Source: Cognatundibacterium jejuense
GTDB taxonomy: Bacteria > Pseudomonadota > Gammaproteobacteria > Burkholderiales > Burkholderiaceae_D
Reading direction: 5' to 3'
DNA length: 64,000 nt
Assembly: GCF_014284255.1 (NCBI RefSeq)
Contig: NZ_JACOFV010000013.1
Coordinates: forward strand, 95,647 to 159,646
The notes beneath the pieces were generated by a model. It saw only the letters and a program-made list of their open reading frames with translations, was not told the DNA's origin and did not search any database. Shown here piece after piece: positions 5,932 to 16,542 of this stretch. Position numbers and translations under genes: made by a program. Position 1 is the stretch's first letter, and each line of letters begins with the position of its first letter.

Positions 5932-8662
5932 ATGCCTGCTCAGCAAATAGTGCTTGCCACAACGAGACTGTTGCTGCCGCTTCGTTTTCGATTTTGTCAT
6001 GCGCAATCCGTGCGCGATCCTCACCTTGCAAGCGAATGCTGTGCTGGAGTTTTCTGAACCAACGGTAGGCAGTCGAAGTCCTATCCGCTAATTCAGCGTC
6101 AATGAGACCCAATTCTCCACTTAATTTAAGCAGGGCGATATTGCCGATATTCGCAGTTAATTGCGGATATTGGTGTGCATATCTTAGTACCAGATTTTGT
6201 ACGATAAATTCGATATCGATCATCCCGCCGGCATCGTGTTTAAGGTCGAATAAATCGCTACGATTGATATGCGCATCATGCATTTTCTTACGCATACTGA
6301 GAATTTCTTGTGCCAATTTATGTGCGTCACGTTCTTGCCTTAAAACCTGACCGCGGATTTGCTCGAATCGCTGGCCGATTTCTGCATCGCCTGCGCAATA
6401 GCGTGCTCGCGTGAGCGCCTGATGCTCCCAAAGCCAAGCTGATTTTTCCTGATATCTGGCAAATGAATTGACGGAAGAAACTAATAATCCGCTCGCACCA
6501 TCTGGGCGTAAAGCAATATCGATGTCAAATAAAATGCCCGCTGGGGTATGACTGGTCATCCAGGTGATGAAGCGTTGCGCCAGTTTTGCATAATTTCCTG
6601 GCGCATCCTGATCGTCATCGTCATACAAAAAAATGACATCGAGGTCGGATGCATAGCCGAGTTCTTTGCCCCCCAGTTTGCCGTAAGCAATGACCGCAAA
6701 GCGTGGAACCGGACGATGGCGGCTGGCGATGGTTTCCCACGCGGCCTGTATGGTGGCCGTAACGATCAGATCAGCGAGCTGGGATAGCTCATCGGCCAGG
6801 TGCTCGACACTTAACTGACCTTCCAGATCTTGCGCTAGTAGCCGGAACTGCATCGCATGATGGAGTTCTCGCAAGGCTTCCATTTGCCTTTCCGTATCGC
6901 CAGTGTGTTGGGCTAATTGTTGTTGTAAATCCCGTTGAAATGCGAGCCAATCAGGGCGCTGATGCAAAGAGGATTCATCTAACAGTTCATCTAGCAGTAT
7001 CGGATGGCGGGTCAAAAATATCGCCGCCCATTCACTGGCACCCATCATCCTCACCACGCGAGCCAAAGCATGCGGATACTCGGTTAGCAATGCAAGGTAT
7101 GCGGATCGTCTTGCGATCGCTTCCATAAAGTCTAGTAGCCGATTCCAGCAGACCAGGTGATTATTGTCTTGCCTGGCTATCAATCCTAGCGCACTGTTGA
7201 CCAGCGCGATTAATTTGCTGCGACTGGCTTCTGATAGCGTTTGCATTTTGGGAGACTGCCAAGTCGCAATCAGGCGACGTGCGGCACTAGTGGCATCGGT
7301 AAAGCCTGCCTTGGTCAGTTGTGCTGCGAGGTTCTCTTCATTCTCATTGTTGGCCAGATTGGCTGCCAATAAATCTTGTTCCGCTTCGTTATCACTGTTC
7401 GCTTTGTCTTTAAAGATGGCATCAAACTGTTCTGCCACAAATGCGCGATGCGGCTGGAGTTGGGCAAGTAACTCTGGCACATCGGCGCAACGCATCATTT
7501 GTGCAATTCTTTGCTGATCTTCGCTTTGCACTGGAAAGGTATGCGTTTGTGCATCATCCAGATATTGCAGGCGATGCTCAAGATTGCGTAAGAAGGTATA
7601 CGATTCCAATAATCTTTCAACAATATGTGGGTCGAGTATGCCTTTGCTTGCTAATGTGTTTAAGGTGTTGCGGGTCGAGCGGTCACGCAGGCTGGCATCG
7701 CGCCCACCGCGTATCAGTTGAAAAACCTGAGCCAAAAATTCGACTTCACGGATACCACCGCGGCCAAGTTTGACATTATTACTGCGTTCCGGATGCTTGG
7801 TTTCCTGACGTACGACTTCCGCACGAATTTGAGCGTGCATGGAGCGTAATGAGTCGATGGAACCATAATCAAGATAGCGCCGATACACAAACGGGCGAAT
7901 GATCTTGTCCAGCGTCGCGATATCATCTGCCTTGCCAGTCATGGCGCGGGCTTTGACCCAAGCGTAGCGTTCCCATTCGCGCCCTTGGATCATAAAGTAT
8001 TCTTCTATCATGCCAAAGCTGGCGACGAGTGGCCCGGAATTGCCATTGGGACGTAATGCCATATCCACCCGGAAACTAAATCCATCTTCGGTAATTTCGG
8101 CAATTGCTGCAATTAATTTTTTACCCAGACGGCTAAAGTATTCGTGATTTGACAGGCAGCGCTGATTCTCATTGCTGATGTGTGTTTCACCATCCTCCGC
8201 ATAACAAAAAATTAAATCGATGTCCGAAGACACATTTAATTCATAGCCGCCTAGCTTGCCCATGCCCAAAACGATCATTTCTTGCTCAATGCCACTATCT
8301 TCACCAATCGGTACGCCGTAGATCGCGGATAGTTCAGTGTGTAATTCTTGTAGGTGTTGATGGACGACAAAGTCAGCAAATTCACTGATCGTTGTTACTA
8401 CTTCGTTTAAGTCGGCTTTATCTTCGAGATCGCGCTTAATCAGGGTGCAGATCACCAGATTTCGCAGGCGTCGCATGGCTTTGTTCAGACTTGCGCCACT
8501 TAACATTTCTTTTTGTAAAATCTGAGCAAAAATGGCTGGGCTCAAGGATAATCTCGACATCTCATCCAACAACGGCTGACGTTGCTCATCCGCATCGAGC
8601 CAGCGCTGCAAAAAGCGAGAAGCCGTAAGGTGGGCGGCAGCGGGAGATGAAGTCATCGTCAT
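5930..8662 (-). CDS. glnE: Bifunctional glutamine synthetase adenylyltransferase/adenylyl-removing enzyme
   Basis: 910 residues, slightly shorter than E. coli GlnE (946). Two nucleotidyltransferase domains are recognisable: the N-terminal adenylyl-removing domain with GMGKLGGYELNVSSDIDL (about residues 133-150) and the C-terminal adenylyltransferase domain with AYGKLGGKELGYASDLDVIF (about 665-685) followed by an Asp-rich loop; the D-x-D metal pairs are intact in both. The enzyme adds or removes AMP on glutamine synthetase in response to PII and glutamine, tuning nitrogen assimilation. The start could be ATG 8662 or ATG 8656; neither has a strong ribosome binding site. It is transcribed away from yhdP, a gene order I recognise from other Burkholderiales. 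Confidence 0.96.
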   Translation of the reverse strand: MTMTSSPAAAHLTASRFLQRWLDADEQRQPLLDEMSRLSLSPAIFAQILQKEMLSGASLNKAMRRLRNLVICTLIKRDLEDKADLNEVVTTISEFADFVVHQHLQELHTELSAIYGVPIGEDSGIEQEMIVLGMGKLGGYELNVSSDIDLIFCYAEDGETHISNENQRCLSNHEYFSRLGKKLIAAIAEITEDGFSFRVDMALRPNGNSGPLVASFGMIEEYFMIQGREWERYAWVKARAMTGKADDIATLDKIIRPFVYRRYLDYGSIDSLRSMHAQIRAEVVRQETKHPERSNNVKLGRGGIREVEFLAQVFQLIRGGRDASLRDRSTRNTLNTLASKGILDPHIVERLLESYTFLRNLEHRLQYLDDAQTHTFPVQSEDQQRIAQMMRCADVPELLAQLQPHRAFVAEQFDAIFKDKANSDNEAEQDLLAANLANNENEENLAAQLTKAGFTDATSAARRLIATWQSPKMQTLSEASRSKLIALVNSALGLIARQDNNHLVCWNRLLDFMEAIARRSAYLALLTEYPHALARVVRMMGASEWAAIFLTRHPILLDELLDESSLHQRPDWLAFQRDLQQQLAQHTGDTERQMEALRELHHAMQFRLLAQDLEGQLSVEHLADELSQLADLIVTATIQAAWETIASRHRPVPRFAVIAYGKLGGKELGYASDLDVIFLYDDDDQDAPGNYAKLAQRFITWMTSHTPAGILFDIDIALRPDGASGLLVSSVNSFARYQEKSAWLWEHQALTRARYCAGDAEIGQRFEQIRGQVLRQERDAHKLAQEILSMRKKMHDAHINRSDLFDLKHDAGGMIDIEFIVQNLVLRYAHQYPQLTANIGNIALLKLSGELGLIDAELADRTSTAYRWFRKLQHSIRLQGEDRARIAHDKIENEAAATVSLWQALFAEQA

Positions 8663-8792
8663 AATCTGAAGTTGTCAAAGATGCAGTCGTTGTGCGGAGG
8701 GAGGCTTGGATTGATTTTAAGGTATCTCTTGTTACGTGGTAAGGTATTTGTCAGAGAAAACGCAAAGAATAAACCTGTAGGCTCCAGATAGT

Positions 8793-8876
8793 AAATATAC
8801 TCTTAGGAGTATATTTTATGATACATAATGTTTGTTTTGATAAGTTTGATATTTTTGAAAATTAATAGGGGAGTAT
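8793..8876. repeat. 84-bp inverted-repeat element, copy 1 (glnE-yhdP intergenic region)
   Basis: Begins AAATATACTC and ends GGGGAGTAT; the same two ends at the same 84-bp separation occur at 32464-32547, although the interiors differ. Within this copy the left end also forms a perfect 10-bp hairpin, AAATATACTC (8793-8802) / GAGTATATTT (8807-8816), four bases apart. It lies in the 280-bp space between divergent glnE and yhdP and could be a mobile-element remnant or an operator. Confidence 0.45.
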
Positions 8877-8942
8877 GTTGAGAATCAGGGATTATTCAGT
8901 GACTTCTGAGACACTTGCTACAGTAAAAAGCCACTGCCCATA

Positions 8943-11900
8943 ATGACAACGGAAATTCCTGCTACTGAAACTGTGATCGAAAACGTAGATAAAAGTGCAT
9001 TAGAAAATCAAGCACCACGTGGCCTTTGGTACAGTTTAAGCCGTCTTTTTGCGCACACAACGTATGCTTGTAATGCTGGCATGCGATGGTCGCTGCGCGT
9101 GCTCGTTTTGTTTTACTTCATTTTTTGCAGTCTGGTATTAGTGTTGCGGTATGTGGTTTTACCTCACGTTTCAGACTACAAACCACAAATAGAAAAAGTT
9201 ATTGGCCGTGCATTAGGGCGCGAGGTTCATATTGCTTCTTTGCAAGCCTCTTGGCATGGATTAAATCCACACCTTGATTTGAAAAATGTCGTTATTCTTG
9301 ATCTTCATGGCCAACCCGCATTGACCTTGCCGGAAGTGAACACGACCTTGTCGTGGTTATCTCTGGTGACAGCTGATTTACGTTTTGAAACGATAGAACT
9401 TAAACAACCCGCTTTAGATATTGTCAGGGATCCCGATGGGAAGCTTTATGTCGGTGGCTTTTTTATTGACACGAAAAATTCTGATAGTGGTAATAATGGC
9501 GACAATAAAGCCGTGGATTGGATCCTGGCACAACGTCAGATACTGATTAGCCAAGGTGCAGTGAGTTGGGATGATCGCTTATTAAAATCACCGATACTGC
9601 AACTAACTAAACTTAATTTTGCTCTGCAAAATCGCTGGCGCCATCATTTGTTCGCTTTACATGCGACCCCGCCAGCCTCAGTTTCGGCACCGATCGATAT
9701 TCGTGGCGATCTGCAACACAAGGCATTTAGTAAAAAACTCACCAATTTATCTTCTTGGAGTGGTGACCTCTATGCCGATCTCACAAAGGCCGATCTGCAT
9801 CAGTTGAAAACCTATGTTGATTATCCGATAGAAGTGGATAAAGGATTTGGCTCGGTGCGTTCATGGTTGCATTTGGATGCTGGACGTATTGCGGATTTCA
9901 CTGCCGACCTACGCATATCTGATGTGTTAGGTCGTTTCTCTGATGACCTGCCTGAACTCGATATGACTGAGATCAGTGGTCGTGTACAACTCAGTGAAAA
10001 AGCGGATTTGGGTAAGAAGTATTTACCATCGATCTTTGGTAAAGCAGGGCATTCGATTGCTATTCATCATTTTTCTATGCATGCACGCGATGGCAGCGTG
10101 TTGCCGCCGACGACGATTACGGAGAGTTTTACTCCCGGTGTAAAGGGGCAGCCAGAAAGTACAGAGTTATATGCGCAATATCTCGATTTGCAGATATTAG
10201 CCAATTTTGCCTCTCACCTTCCATTGCCACCTGATCAGCGACAAATGCTCACTGATTTTTCTCCGTCTGGTGTGTTGAAAGAATTTACAGCAGTTTGGCA
10301 GGGTAATTATCCGAATATTTCAGCCTATAAAGTTAAGGGAAAATTCACCAATCTGTCGATGTTGGCGCAGCCAGCTCAGCTTGCCAGCGTAAAAACTGCC
10401 ACCACCCCAGCGAAAGCAGCGGTGCCTGCGATTCCTGGCTTTGATCATTTGTCAGGCACTTTAGACGCGAATGATAAAGGTGGACAATTTACCTTGGATT
10501 CGAGTGATTTATCTTTAAATCTGAGTAGTTACTTTGTTGACCCTGTGATGCCATTTAATCGTTTGCAAATGCGTGCGAACTGGCGCTTTGATGCAGGTGA
10601 TAAGCTGGTTTTTCAAGTCGATCAAATGGAAGCCCAGCAAGACAGTATGCATCTGAGTCTGACGGGTAAGCATGTATTACCAATGCGTAAAACTTCCACA
10701 GCGCAGCCCGGTGATGCAGATATTACGGCACATATTACTGGTTTTGATTTAAAAAATTTGGATCGTTACGTTCCTGCCGCAACGCCTGTCGATCTTCGCA
10801 ATTGGCTGATCAGAGGAATACTTGATGGTGTCGCCGATGATGTTCACCTGCGCGTCAAAGGGGATCTTGCCTATTTCCCTTTTTCAGCGAACGACATAAA
10901 AGAGCGTTCTAAAGGTGAGTTTTTGGTCAAAGGTAATCTGCTTGGTGCAAAGCTGGATTTTACCGGTGGCGCGCTGACGGAAGTGGGAAATGCGCCGCTG
11001 TGGCCGTTGATTGATGATATCCATGGTGATTTTGTTTTTGACCGGAGTCGCATGGAAATTAATGGCAATACCGGAAAAACTTTGGGTGCTGACTTACGCG
11101 GTGTAAAGGCCATCATACCGGATTTGATAACACATAATCCCATATTGAATATTGATGGCGTTGTCAGCAGTAATTTGCCAACAATGCTGACCTATGTTGC
11201 CTCCAGTCCTGTCGATGCATGGTTAGGACATTTCTCAAAAGATACCAAAGCCTCTGGCGCTGCAGGCCTACGTTTGAAACTGCAAATTCCTTTGCAACAT
11301 GTGGTTGATACTAAAGTCAACGGGACATTACAGTTCTCTAACAATGAGGTCCAACTTCAGCCAGAAATTCCGCTGATCAGCGGCATTAATGGTAAGTTAG
11401 AATTTAACGAACACGGCGTGAATCTCGACATGCTAAAAGGTAGTGCTTTAGGCGGTCCGGTGGTCGTCAGTGGCGGCTCGCAAAAAGACAATAGCATCCG
11501 TATTCGCGTTGATGGCACAGCAACGAGTGATGGACTGGTACAGTATTTGCCGGCCAATTTGCGACCACATTTGCGCGATAAATTAAATGGTGCGACAAGG
11601 TATTCTACGGTCGTAGACGTAAAACAGCAGCAACCTGCAATTACGATTGAATCGGCGCTGCAAGGAATGGGTTTAAATTTTCCTGCACCTTTACGTAAAG
11701 CGCCAAACGAGTTAATGCCATTACGGGTTGATGTGATGCCATTGGCAAATGGCGGCGACGCTATGTCAAAAATTTTGCAAAATGAGATACGCATTCAACT
11801 AGGTAATCTATTACACGCGAAATATCGTCGTCAAAAAAATATTGAAAATGATACTAACTGGAAAATTCTGGCAGGAGGCATTGGCATTAACGCTACAACC

Positions 11901-13196
11901 CCCGAGCCTGAAAGAGGTTTGTCTGCAAACGTAGAAACGACCGATTTAAATGTCGATGAATGGCGTAATTTACTGAGTTCCAGTGCTGGAGCCAACGCCA
12001 ACGATAAAGCTAAAACTGATGCTGTTGATGCTGCCTTTGATCTGGCTCCGTATATCGCCGCCGATACCTTGGCATTGAGAACGGGGCAACTTCAAATTTT
12101 CGATAAGCAACTCAATAACGTGATTTTGGGGCTATCTCATCAACATGGTATCTGGCAGGCGAATATTGATGCGAAACAGATTTCTGGTCATTTGACCTGG
12201 AATGAGCCCAGCTCCGGCAAAACTATGGGCAGTATCTCGGCGCGCCTAAGTCAGTTAATCATTCCTCAGTCTGCGGCGTCAGACGTAGGTGATTTGCTTG
12301 CTGGCAAAACGACCGGGACACAGATCCCGGGATTAGATATCATTGCCGAAAATTTTGAGCTGTTTAATAAAAAAATGGGACATCTGGAGCTGCAAGCCAA
12401 TAACCAGATCAATGCGGGCGTCAGCGAGTGGCAATTGAGTAAAGTCGTATTGAAAAATCCTGACGCCGAACTAAAAGCCAGTGGCAAGTGGATAAGTCAC
12501 GACGGCACAGGTAATACGCAACTGGATTACGTACTGGATATAGCTAATACCGGACAGTTATTGGACCGATTAGGTTTTGCGAATGTCATGCGCGGTGGTC
12601 GTGGTCGGTTAGACGGAAATTTGAAATGGAATGGGCTGCCATATGACATCGATATTCCAAGTATGAGCGGTAAAGTTCAGCTCGATCTCGCTGCAGGCCA
12701 GTTTTTAAAAGTCGATCCGGGTGCTGCTAAATTGCTAGGCGTGTTGAGCATGCAGGCTTTACCGCGACGCTTAACGTTGGATTTTAGCGATGTATTTTCC
12801 GAAGGCTTTGCTTTTGACGCAATTACAGGATCGGCACAAATCGAACAGGGAAGTGCAAAAACCGATAATTTGAAGATGCGTGGCGTTAGTGCTACGGTAT
12901 TAATGAGTGGCACTGCAGACATTGTTAATGAGACACAGCAAATGCAAGTCGCAGTCATACCAGTGGTGAATGCCGGCGCAGCCTCAGTGGTATATGGTTT
13001 GGCTGTGAACCCAGTGATCGGTCTTGGTACTTTCCTGGCACAGTTATTTTTGAAAGAACCGCTCGCTCGCGCATTTACTTTTGAATATACGATCAGCGGG
13101 TCGTGGTTGGCTCCACAGGTCACTAAAATTGATCATCAACAAGCAATTGATGCTGCTAATAAATTGCACCAAGCCCCAGGTAAGAAAGGTGAATAA
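8943..13196 (+). CDS. yhdP: YhdP family AsmA-like protein (DUF3971), phospholipid transport
   Basis: 1417 residues. One transmembrane helix near the N-terminus (about residues 51-73) anchors the protein in the inner membrane; the remainder is a very long periplasmic beta-rich region ending in an AsmA-2-like C-terminal segment (YGLAVNPVIGLGTFLAQLFL, then EYTISGSWLAPQVTKI). This is the TIGR02099/DUF3971 pattern. E. coli YhdP (about 1266 residues) acts with TamB and YdbH as a bridge carrying phospholipids to the outer membrane; that function is inferred by family. The stop codon and the ATG of the next gene overlap by one base, so the two are co-transcribed. The ribosome binding site before 8943 is weak. 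Confidence 0.93.
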   Translation: MTTEIPATETVIENVDKSALENQAPRGLWYSLSRLFAHTTYACNAGMRWSLRVLVLFYFIFCSLVLVLRYVVLPHVSDYKPQIEKVIGRALGREVHIASLQASWHGLNPHLDLKNVVILDLHGQPALTLPEVNTTLSWLSLVTADLRFETIELKQPALDIVRDPDGKLYVGGFFIDTKNSDSGNNGDNKAVDWILAQRQILISQGAVSWDDRLLKSPILQLTKLNFALQNRWRHHLFALHATPPASVSAPIDIRGDLQHKAFSKKLTNLSSWSGDLYADLTKADLHQLKTYVDYPIEVDKGFGSVRSWLHLDAGRIADFTADLRISDVLGRFSDDLPELDMTEISGRVQLSEKADLGKKYLPSIFGKAGHSIAIHHFSMHARDGSVLPPTTITESFTPGVKGQPESTELYAQYLDLQILANFASHLPLPPDQRQMLTDFSPSGVLKEFTAVWQGNYPNISAYKVKGKFTNLSMLAQPAQLASVKTATTPAKAAVPAIPGFDHLSGTLDANDKGGQFTLDSSDLSLNLSSYFVDPVMPFNRLQMRANWRFDAGDKLVFQVDQMEAQQDSMHLSLTGKHVLPMRKTSTAQPGDADITAHITGFDLKNLDRYVPAATPVDLRNWLIRGILDGVADDVHLRVKGDLAYFPFSANDIKERSKGEFLVKGNLLGAKLDFTGGALTEVGNAPLWPLIDDIHGDFVFDRSRMEINGNTGKTLGADLRGVKAIIPDLITHNPILNIDGVVSSNLPTMLTYVASSPVDAWLGHFSKDTKASGAAGLRLKLQIPLQHVVDTKVNGTLQFSNNEVQLQPEIPLISGINGKLEFNEHGVNLDMLKGSALGGPVVVSGGSQKDNSIRIRVDGTATSDGLVQYLPANLRPHLRDKLNGATRYSTVVDVKQQQPAITIESALQGMGLNFPAPLRKAPNELMPLRVDVMPLANGGDAMSKILQNEIRIQLGNLLHAKYRRQKNIENDTNWKILAGGIGINATTPEPERGLSANVETTDLNVDEWRNLLSSSAGANANDKAKTDAVDAAFDLAPYIAADTLALRTGQLQIFDKQLNNVILGLSHQHGIWQANIDAKQISGHLTWNEPSSGKTMGSISARLSQLIIPQSAASDVGDLLAGKTTGTQIPGLDIIAENFELFNKKMGHLELQANNQINAGVSEWQLSKVVLKNPDAELKASGKWISHDGTGNTQLDYVLDIANTGQLLDRLGFANVMRGGRGRLDGNLKWNGLPYDIDIPSMSGKVQLDLAAGQFLKVDPGAAKLLGVLSMQALPRRLTLDFSDVFSEGFAFDAITGSAQIEQGSAKTDNLKMRGVSATVLMSGTADIVNETQQMQVAVIPVVNAGAASVVYGLAVNPVIGLGTFLAQLFLKEPLARAFTFEYTISGSWLAPQVTKIDHQQAIDAANKLHQAPGKKGE

Positions 13197-14008
13197 TGAA
13201 AATCGCTGCGATACAAATGATTTCTACGCCAAATATTGCTGACAACATGGCCACTGCAAAGCGCCTTATGATCTCGGCGGTTGATGCTGGTGCTCGTCTA
13301 TTATTGTTGCCTGAGTACTGGCCTTTGATGGGAATGCATGAAACTGATAAGCTCCGCGTTGCTGAGGCTCCTGGCCATGGGCAATTGCAGGATTTTCTCG
13401 CTGACATGGCGAAAGCGCTTGGCGTGTGGGTGATTGGTGGAACGATTCCTTTGCAGTCACCAGAAGAAAGTAAAGTCTTAAACACCACATTGGTATTTAA
13501 CCCGCAGGGAATGCTCGAAGCCCGCTACGACAAGTTACATTTATTCGGTTTTCGCAAAGGTGACGAATCGTATGAAGAAGCGCGTACGATCAGTGCTGGT
13601 GATAAAGTCGTCAGCGTTGAAACTGAAGTGGGACGGGTTGGTTTGTCGATTTGCTATGATTTGCGATTCCCTGAAATGTATCGCGCTATGGGTGATTGCT
13701 CGTTGATCGTCGTCCCAGCTGCGTTTACCTATACGACAGGGCAGGCACATTGGGAAATTTTGTTAAGATCCCGCGCTATTGAGAACCAATGTTATGTACT
13801 GGCGTCGGCACAAGGCGGAAAACACGAAAACGGTCGTCGCACCTGGGGTCATAGTATGTTGATTGACCCATGGGGTAAGATTGTTTCCGAATTCGTCGAA
13901 GGAGAAGGCATTGTTGTCGGAGAGCTCGACGCCTCATTGATCCGCAGTGTCAGAGAGAGTTTGCCAGCATTACAGCACAGACGCCTGAAGGCTGCGAGTA
14001 TGTTTTAA
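13196..14008 (+). CDS. Carbon-nitrogen hydrolase, Nit2/deaminated-glutathione amidase-like
   Basis: 270 residues, normal for a nitrilase-superfamily branch-10 enzyme. The catalytic triad is visible as E40 (LLLPEYW), K113 (RYDKLHLFGFRKGDE) and C153 (SICYDLRFPE). The combination DKLHLFGF...ICYDLRFPE is typical of the Nit1/Nit2/YbeM group, which removes the amide from deaminated glutathione and related omega-amides as metabolite repair. The gene overlaps the yhdP stop codon by one base and is followed after 183 bp by tldD, an arrangement common in betaproteobacteria. Confidence 0.92.
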   Translation: MKIAAIQMISTPNIADNMATAKRLMISAVDAGARLLLLPEYWPLMGMHETDKLRVAEAPGHGQLQDFLADMAKALGVWVIGGTIPLQSPEESKVLNTTLVFNPQGMLEARYDKLHLFGFRKGDESYEEARTISAGDKVVSVETEVGRVGLSICYDLRFPEMYRAMGDCSLIVVPAAFTYTTGQAHWEILLRSRAIENQCYVLASAQGGKHENGRRTWGHSMLIDPWGKIVSEFVEGEGIVVGELDASLIRSVRESLPALQHRRLKAASMF

Positions 14009-14191
14009 AACAAATTCATAAATCGTTTTGGCAAATTGGTGTAAATTTAATTTATTGCCTATAAATCGTCGATAAATTGCCTTTCGCCCGATAGTACTTT
14101 TTGTTATGACTGAATTTCACTTCAATTCAATCATTTCGTTTTAAATTTTATACAATGCAAACATCGCATTTTTTAGTATTGGTTAGTATCC

Positions 14192-15652
14192 ATGACTCCA
14201 TATGATTCTAGTTTGAGCCACCTCGCGATTGCACGCGATGTTTTATTGACGCCGTTTGGTCTTGATGAGCGTAATTTGTCCAAAGTACTGGGGTCCATGT
14301 TTACGCATCGTGTCGATTATGCGGATTTGTACTTCCAGTTTACCCGCAGTGAAGGCTGGAGCCTTGAAGAAGGTATCGTCAAGACAGGCAATTTCTCCAT
14401 AGACCAAGGGGTTGGTGTTCGCGCAATTTCAGGTGATAAAACGGCCTTTGCCTATTCTGACGAGATTTCTGAAAAGGCTTTATTTGATGCTGCCAAAGCG
14501 ACTCGTACGATCGCAACGCAAGGCAACGGCAAAATTAAAGTGGCTTCAAGTTTGCAAGGGGCGATGGGGCGTGACCTGTATTTGCGTGAAGACCCGCTGC
14601 ATTCTTTGGACGCGAACCAAAAAGTGCTGCTGTTGGAACGCATAGAGAAAATTGCCCGTGCTAAAGATCCGCGAATTGTGCAAGTGATGGCAGGCTTGGC
14701 GGGTGAGTATGATGTGGTGCTGGTGGCGCGTAGCGATGGATTACTTGCTGCTGATATTCGTCCTTTAGTGCGGATTTCTATCACTGTCATTGCTGAACAA
14801 AACGGCCGGCGCGAGACGGGATCGAGCGGTGGTGGTGGTCGTTATGATTATTCGTATTTCTCTGACGCCTTGCTAGAACAATATGCAGATGAGGCTGTGA
14901 AGTCGGCGCTGGTTAATCTCGAATCACGTCCGGCGCCTGCCGGACCAATGACGGTGGTGCTCGGTTCTGGTTGGCCAGGCGTGTTATTGCATGAAGCGAT
15001 TGGACATGGTCTGGAAGGTGATTTTAATCGTAAAGGTTCCAGTACTTTCTCTGGTCGCATTGGTCAACGTGTAGCTGCGAAAGGAGTTACCGTGGTTGAT
15101 GACGGTACCATGCAACACCGTCGTGGCTCCTTAAATATCGACGATGAAGGCAACCCGACACAATGCAGCACCTTGATTGAAGACGGCATTCTCAAGGGCT
15201 ATATGCAAGACACTATGAATGCCCGTCTGATGAAAATGGATATTACTGGCAATGCCCGCCGTGAGTCTTTTGCGCATCTTCCTATGCCGCGTATGACGAA
15301 TACGTATATGTTGGCCGGCGATAAAGATCCTGAAGAAATCCTGGCTTCAGTCAAGAGCGGGCTTTACGCGGTTAATTTTGGTGGTGGTCAGGTTGATATT
15401 ACTAATGGTAAATTTGTATTTTCAGCCAGCGAAGCGTACATGATAGAAAACGGCAAAGTTACCTATCCGGTGAAGGGCGCAACCTTGATCGGCAATGGAC
15501 CAGAAGTATTAAATCATGTCTCTATGATAGGTAACGATTTACGTCTCGATTCCGGCATCGGAGTTTGCGGCAAAGAAGGGCAAAGTTTACCAGTCGGTGT
15601 TGGTCAACCAAGTTTAAGAATCGAAGGCTTAACTGTTGGTGGTACTGCTTAA
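14192..15652 (+). CDS. tldD: Metalloprotease TldD
   Basis: 486 residues, the expected length for TldD. The zinc site [11 protein letters not shown] (H267, E268, H272; an H-E-x-x-x-H motif) is intact, as are the downstream conserved [20 protein letters not shown] and [19 protein letters not shown] blocks. TldD pairs with PmbA/TldE to form a cytosolic protease that degrades unfolded peptides and processes microcin B17 and the CcdA antitoxin; no tldE is in the window. It follows the nitrilase-family gene on the same strand after an AT-rich 183-bp spacer. Confidence 0.96.
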   Translation: MTPYDSSLSHLAIARDVLLTPFGLDERNLSKVLGSMFTHRVDYADLYFQFTRSEGWSLEEGIVKTGNFSIDQGVGVRAISGDKTAFAYSDEISEKALFDAAKATRTIATQGNGKIKVASSLQGAMGRDLYLREDPLHSLDANQKVLLLERIEKIARAKDPRIVQVMAGLAGEYDVVLVARSDGLLAADIRPLVRISITVIAEQNGRRETGSSGGGGRYDYSYFSDALLEQYADEAVKSALVNLESRPAPAGPMTVVLGSGWPGVLLHEAIGHGLEGDFNRKGSSTFSGRIGQRVAAKGVTVVDDGTMQHRRGSLNIDDEGNPTQCSTLIEDGILKGYMQDTMNARLMKMDITGNARRESFAHLPMPRMTNTYMLAGDKDPEEILASVKSGLYAVNFGGGQVDITNGKFVFSASEAYMIENGKVTYPVKGATLIGNGPEVLNHVSMIGNDLRLDSGIGVCGKEGQSLPVGVGQPSLRIEGLTVGGTA

Positions 15653-15774
15653 GCAAACCTTGTGAACTGTATTGGTTGTCTTTCTATATGACGAGATGAT
15701 CGAAGTGTGGGAAATTTTTTGCAAGAAGCAGACTTTGGCTTTTATTTACTTCTTTTATTTGTTGGATAATTTCC

Positions 15775-16542
15775 ATGTACGTTATCGCCGTTGTTTCTGC
15801 TAAAGGTGGTGTAGGTAAAACTACGATCTCCGCAAATCTTGGTGCCGGTATTGCACAGAGAGGGCGTCCGGCTTTAATTATCGACCTTGATCCGCAAAAT
15901 GCGATGCAATGGCACTTGGGTGGACTGGATCAAAATGACTGTAAGGGAATTAGCGCTTTAAACGCCAGTCGTACCCGTCTTGCAGGAGTGACGCACACCA
16001 GTCCTTATGGCGTCAGCTTCACTCCTTATGGCAACGGCGGCGAAAGCAGGCGTCTCCGTTTTGAAGCGCAATTAGAAAACCAAGACGATTGGCTGCTCAA
16101 AAAATTGCAAAGTGCTAATCTTCATCCGGATACGATTGTTTTGTTGGACACCCCCCCGGGGCCCTCGGTTTATCTGAAGCAAGCGGTTCATGCGGCTGAT
16201 TTTTTACTCGTAGTGATGTTGGCTGACGCAGCTTCGTATTCAACTTTGCCTGAGATGGAAGAATTAATTGCAACCTATGGCGGGCATTCCGGTGCACGTA
16301 TAGGCTCTGCTTATATCATTAACCAAGGCGCCAAACGCCAGCTCGCTCAGGATGTGCTCGCACTTTTTGCCGAACGACTTGGTAATCGTATGGTTCCTTT
16401 TGTTATTCCCGAAAGTGCAGAAGTAGAAGAGGCGCTTGCCTTTGAACGTCCGATTTTAGAATACAAACCCACCAATGCTGCCGCCGAAAATCTACAGGCA
16501 ATCATCGATTGGTTGCTTGCTGGTATCGCGCAACGCAGCTGA
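15775..16542 (+). CDS. bcsQ: BcsQ-type ParA/MinD ATPase, first copy
   Basis: 255 residues. Deviant Walker A KGGVGKTTIS (residues 10-19), DLDPQNAMQWHLG and the Walker B-like LLDTPPGPSVYL mark it as the cellulose-synthesis MinD-like ATPase BcsQ (YhjQ). BcsQ is essential for cellulose secretion in enterobacteria and helps place the synthase at the pole. The gene stands alone: a 612-bp gap separates it from bcsD, and a second, clearly diverged BcsQ of identical length (18261-19028) sits directly upstream of bcsAB. The two share the motif frame but differ throughout, so this is an old duplication or a separate acquisition, not a recent copy. Confidence 0.88.
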   Translation: MYVIAVVSAKGGVGKTTISANLGAGIAQRGRPALIIDLDPQNAMQWHLGGLDQNDCKGISALNASRTRLAGVTHTSPYGVSFTPYGNGGESRRLRFEAQLENQDDWLLKKLQSANLHPDTIVLLDTPPGPSVYLKQAVHAADFLLVVMLADAASYSTLPEMEELIATYGGHSGARIGSAYIINQGAKRQLAQDVLALFAERLGNRMVPFVIPESAEVEEALAFERPILEYKPTNAAAENLQAIIDWLLAGIAQRS

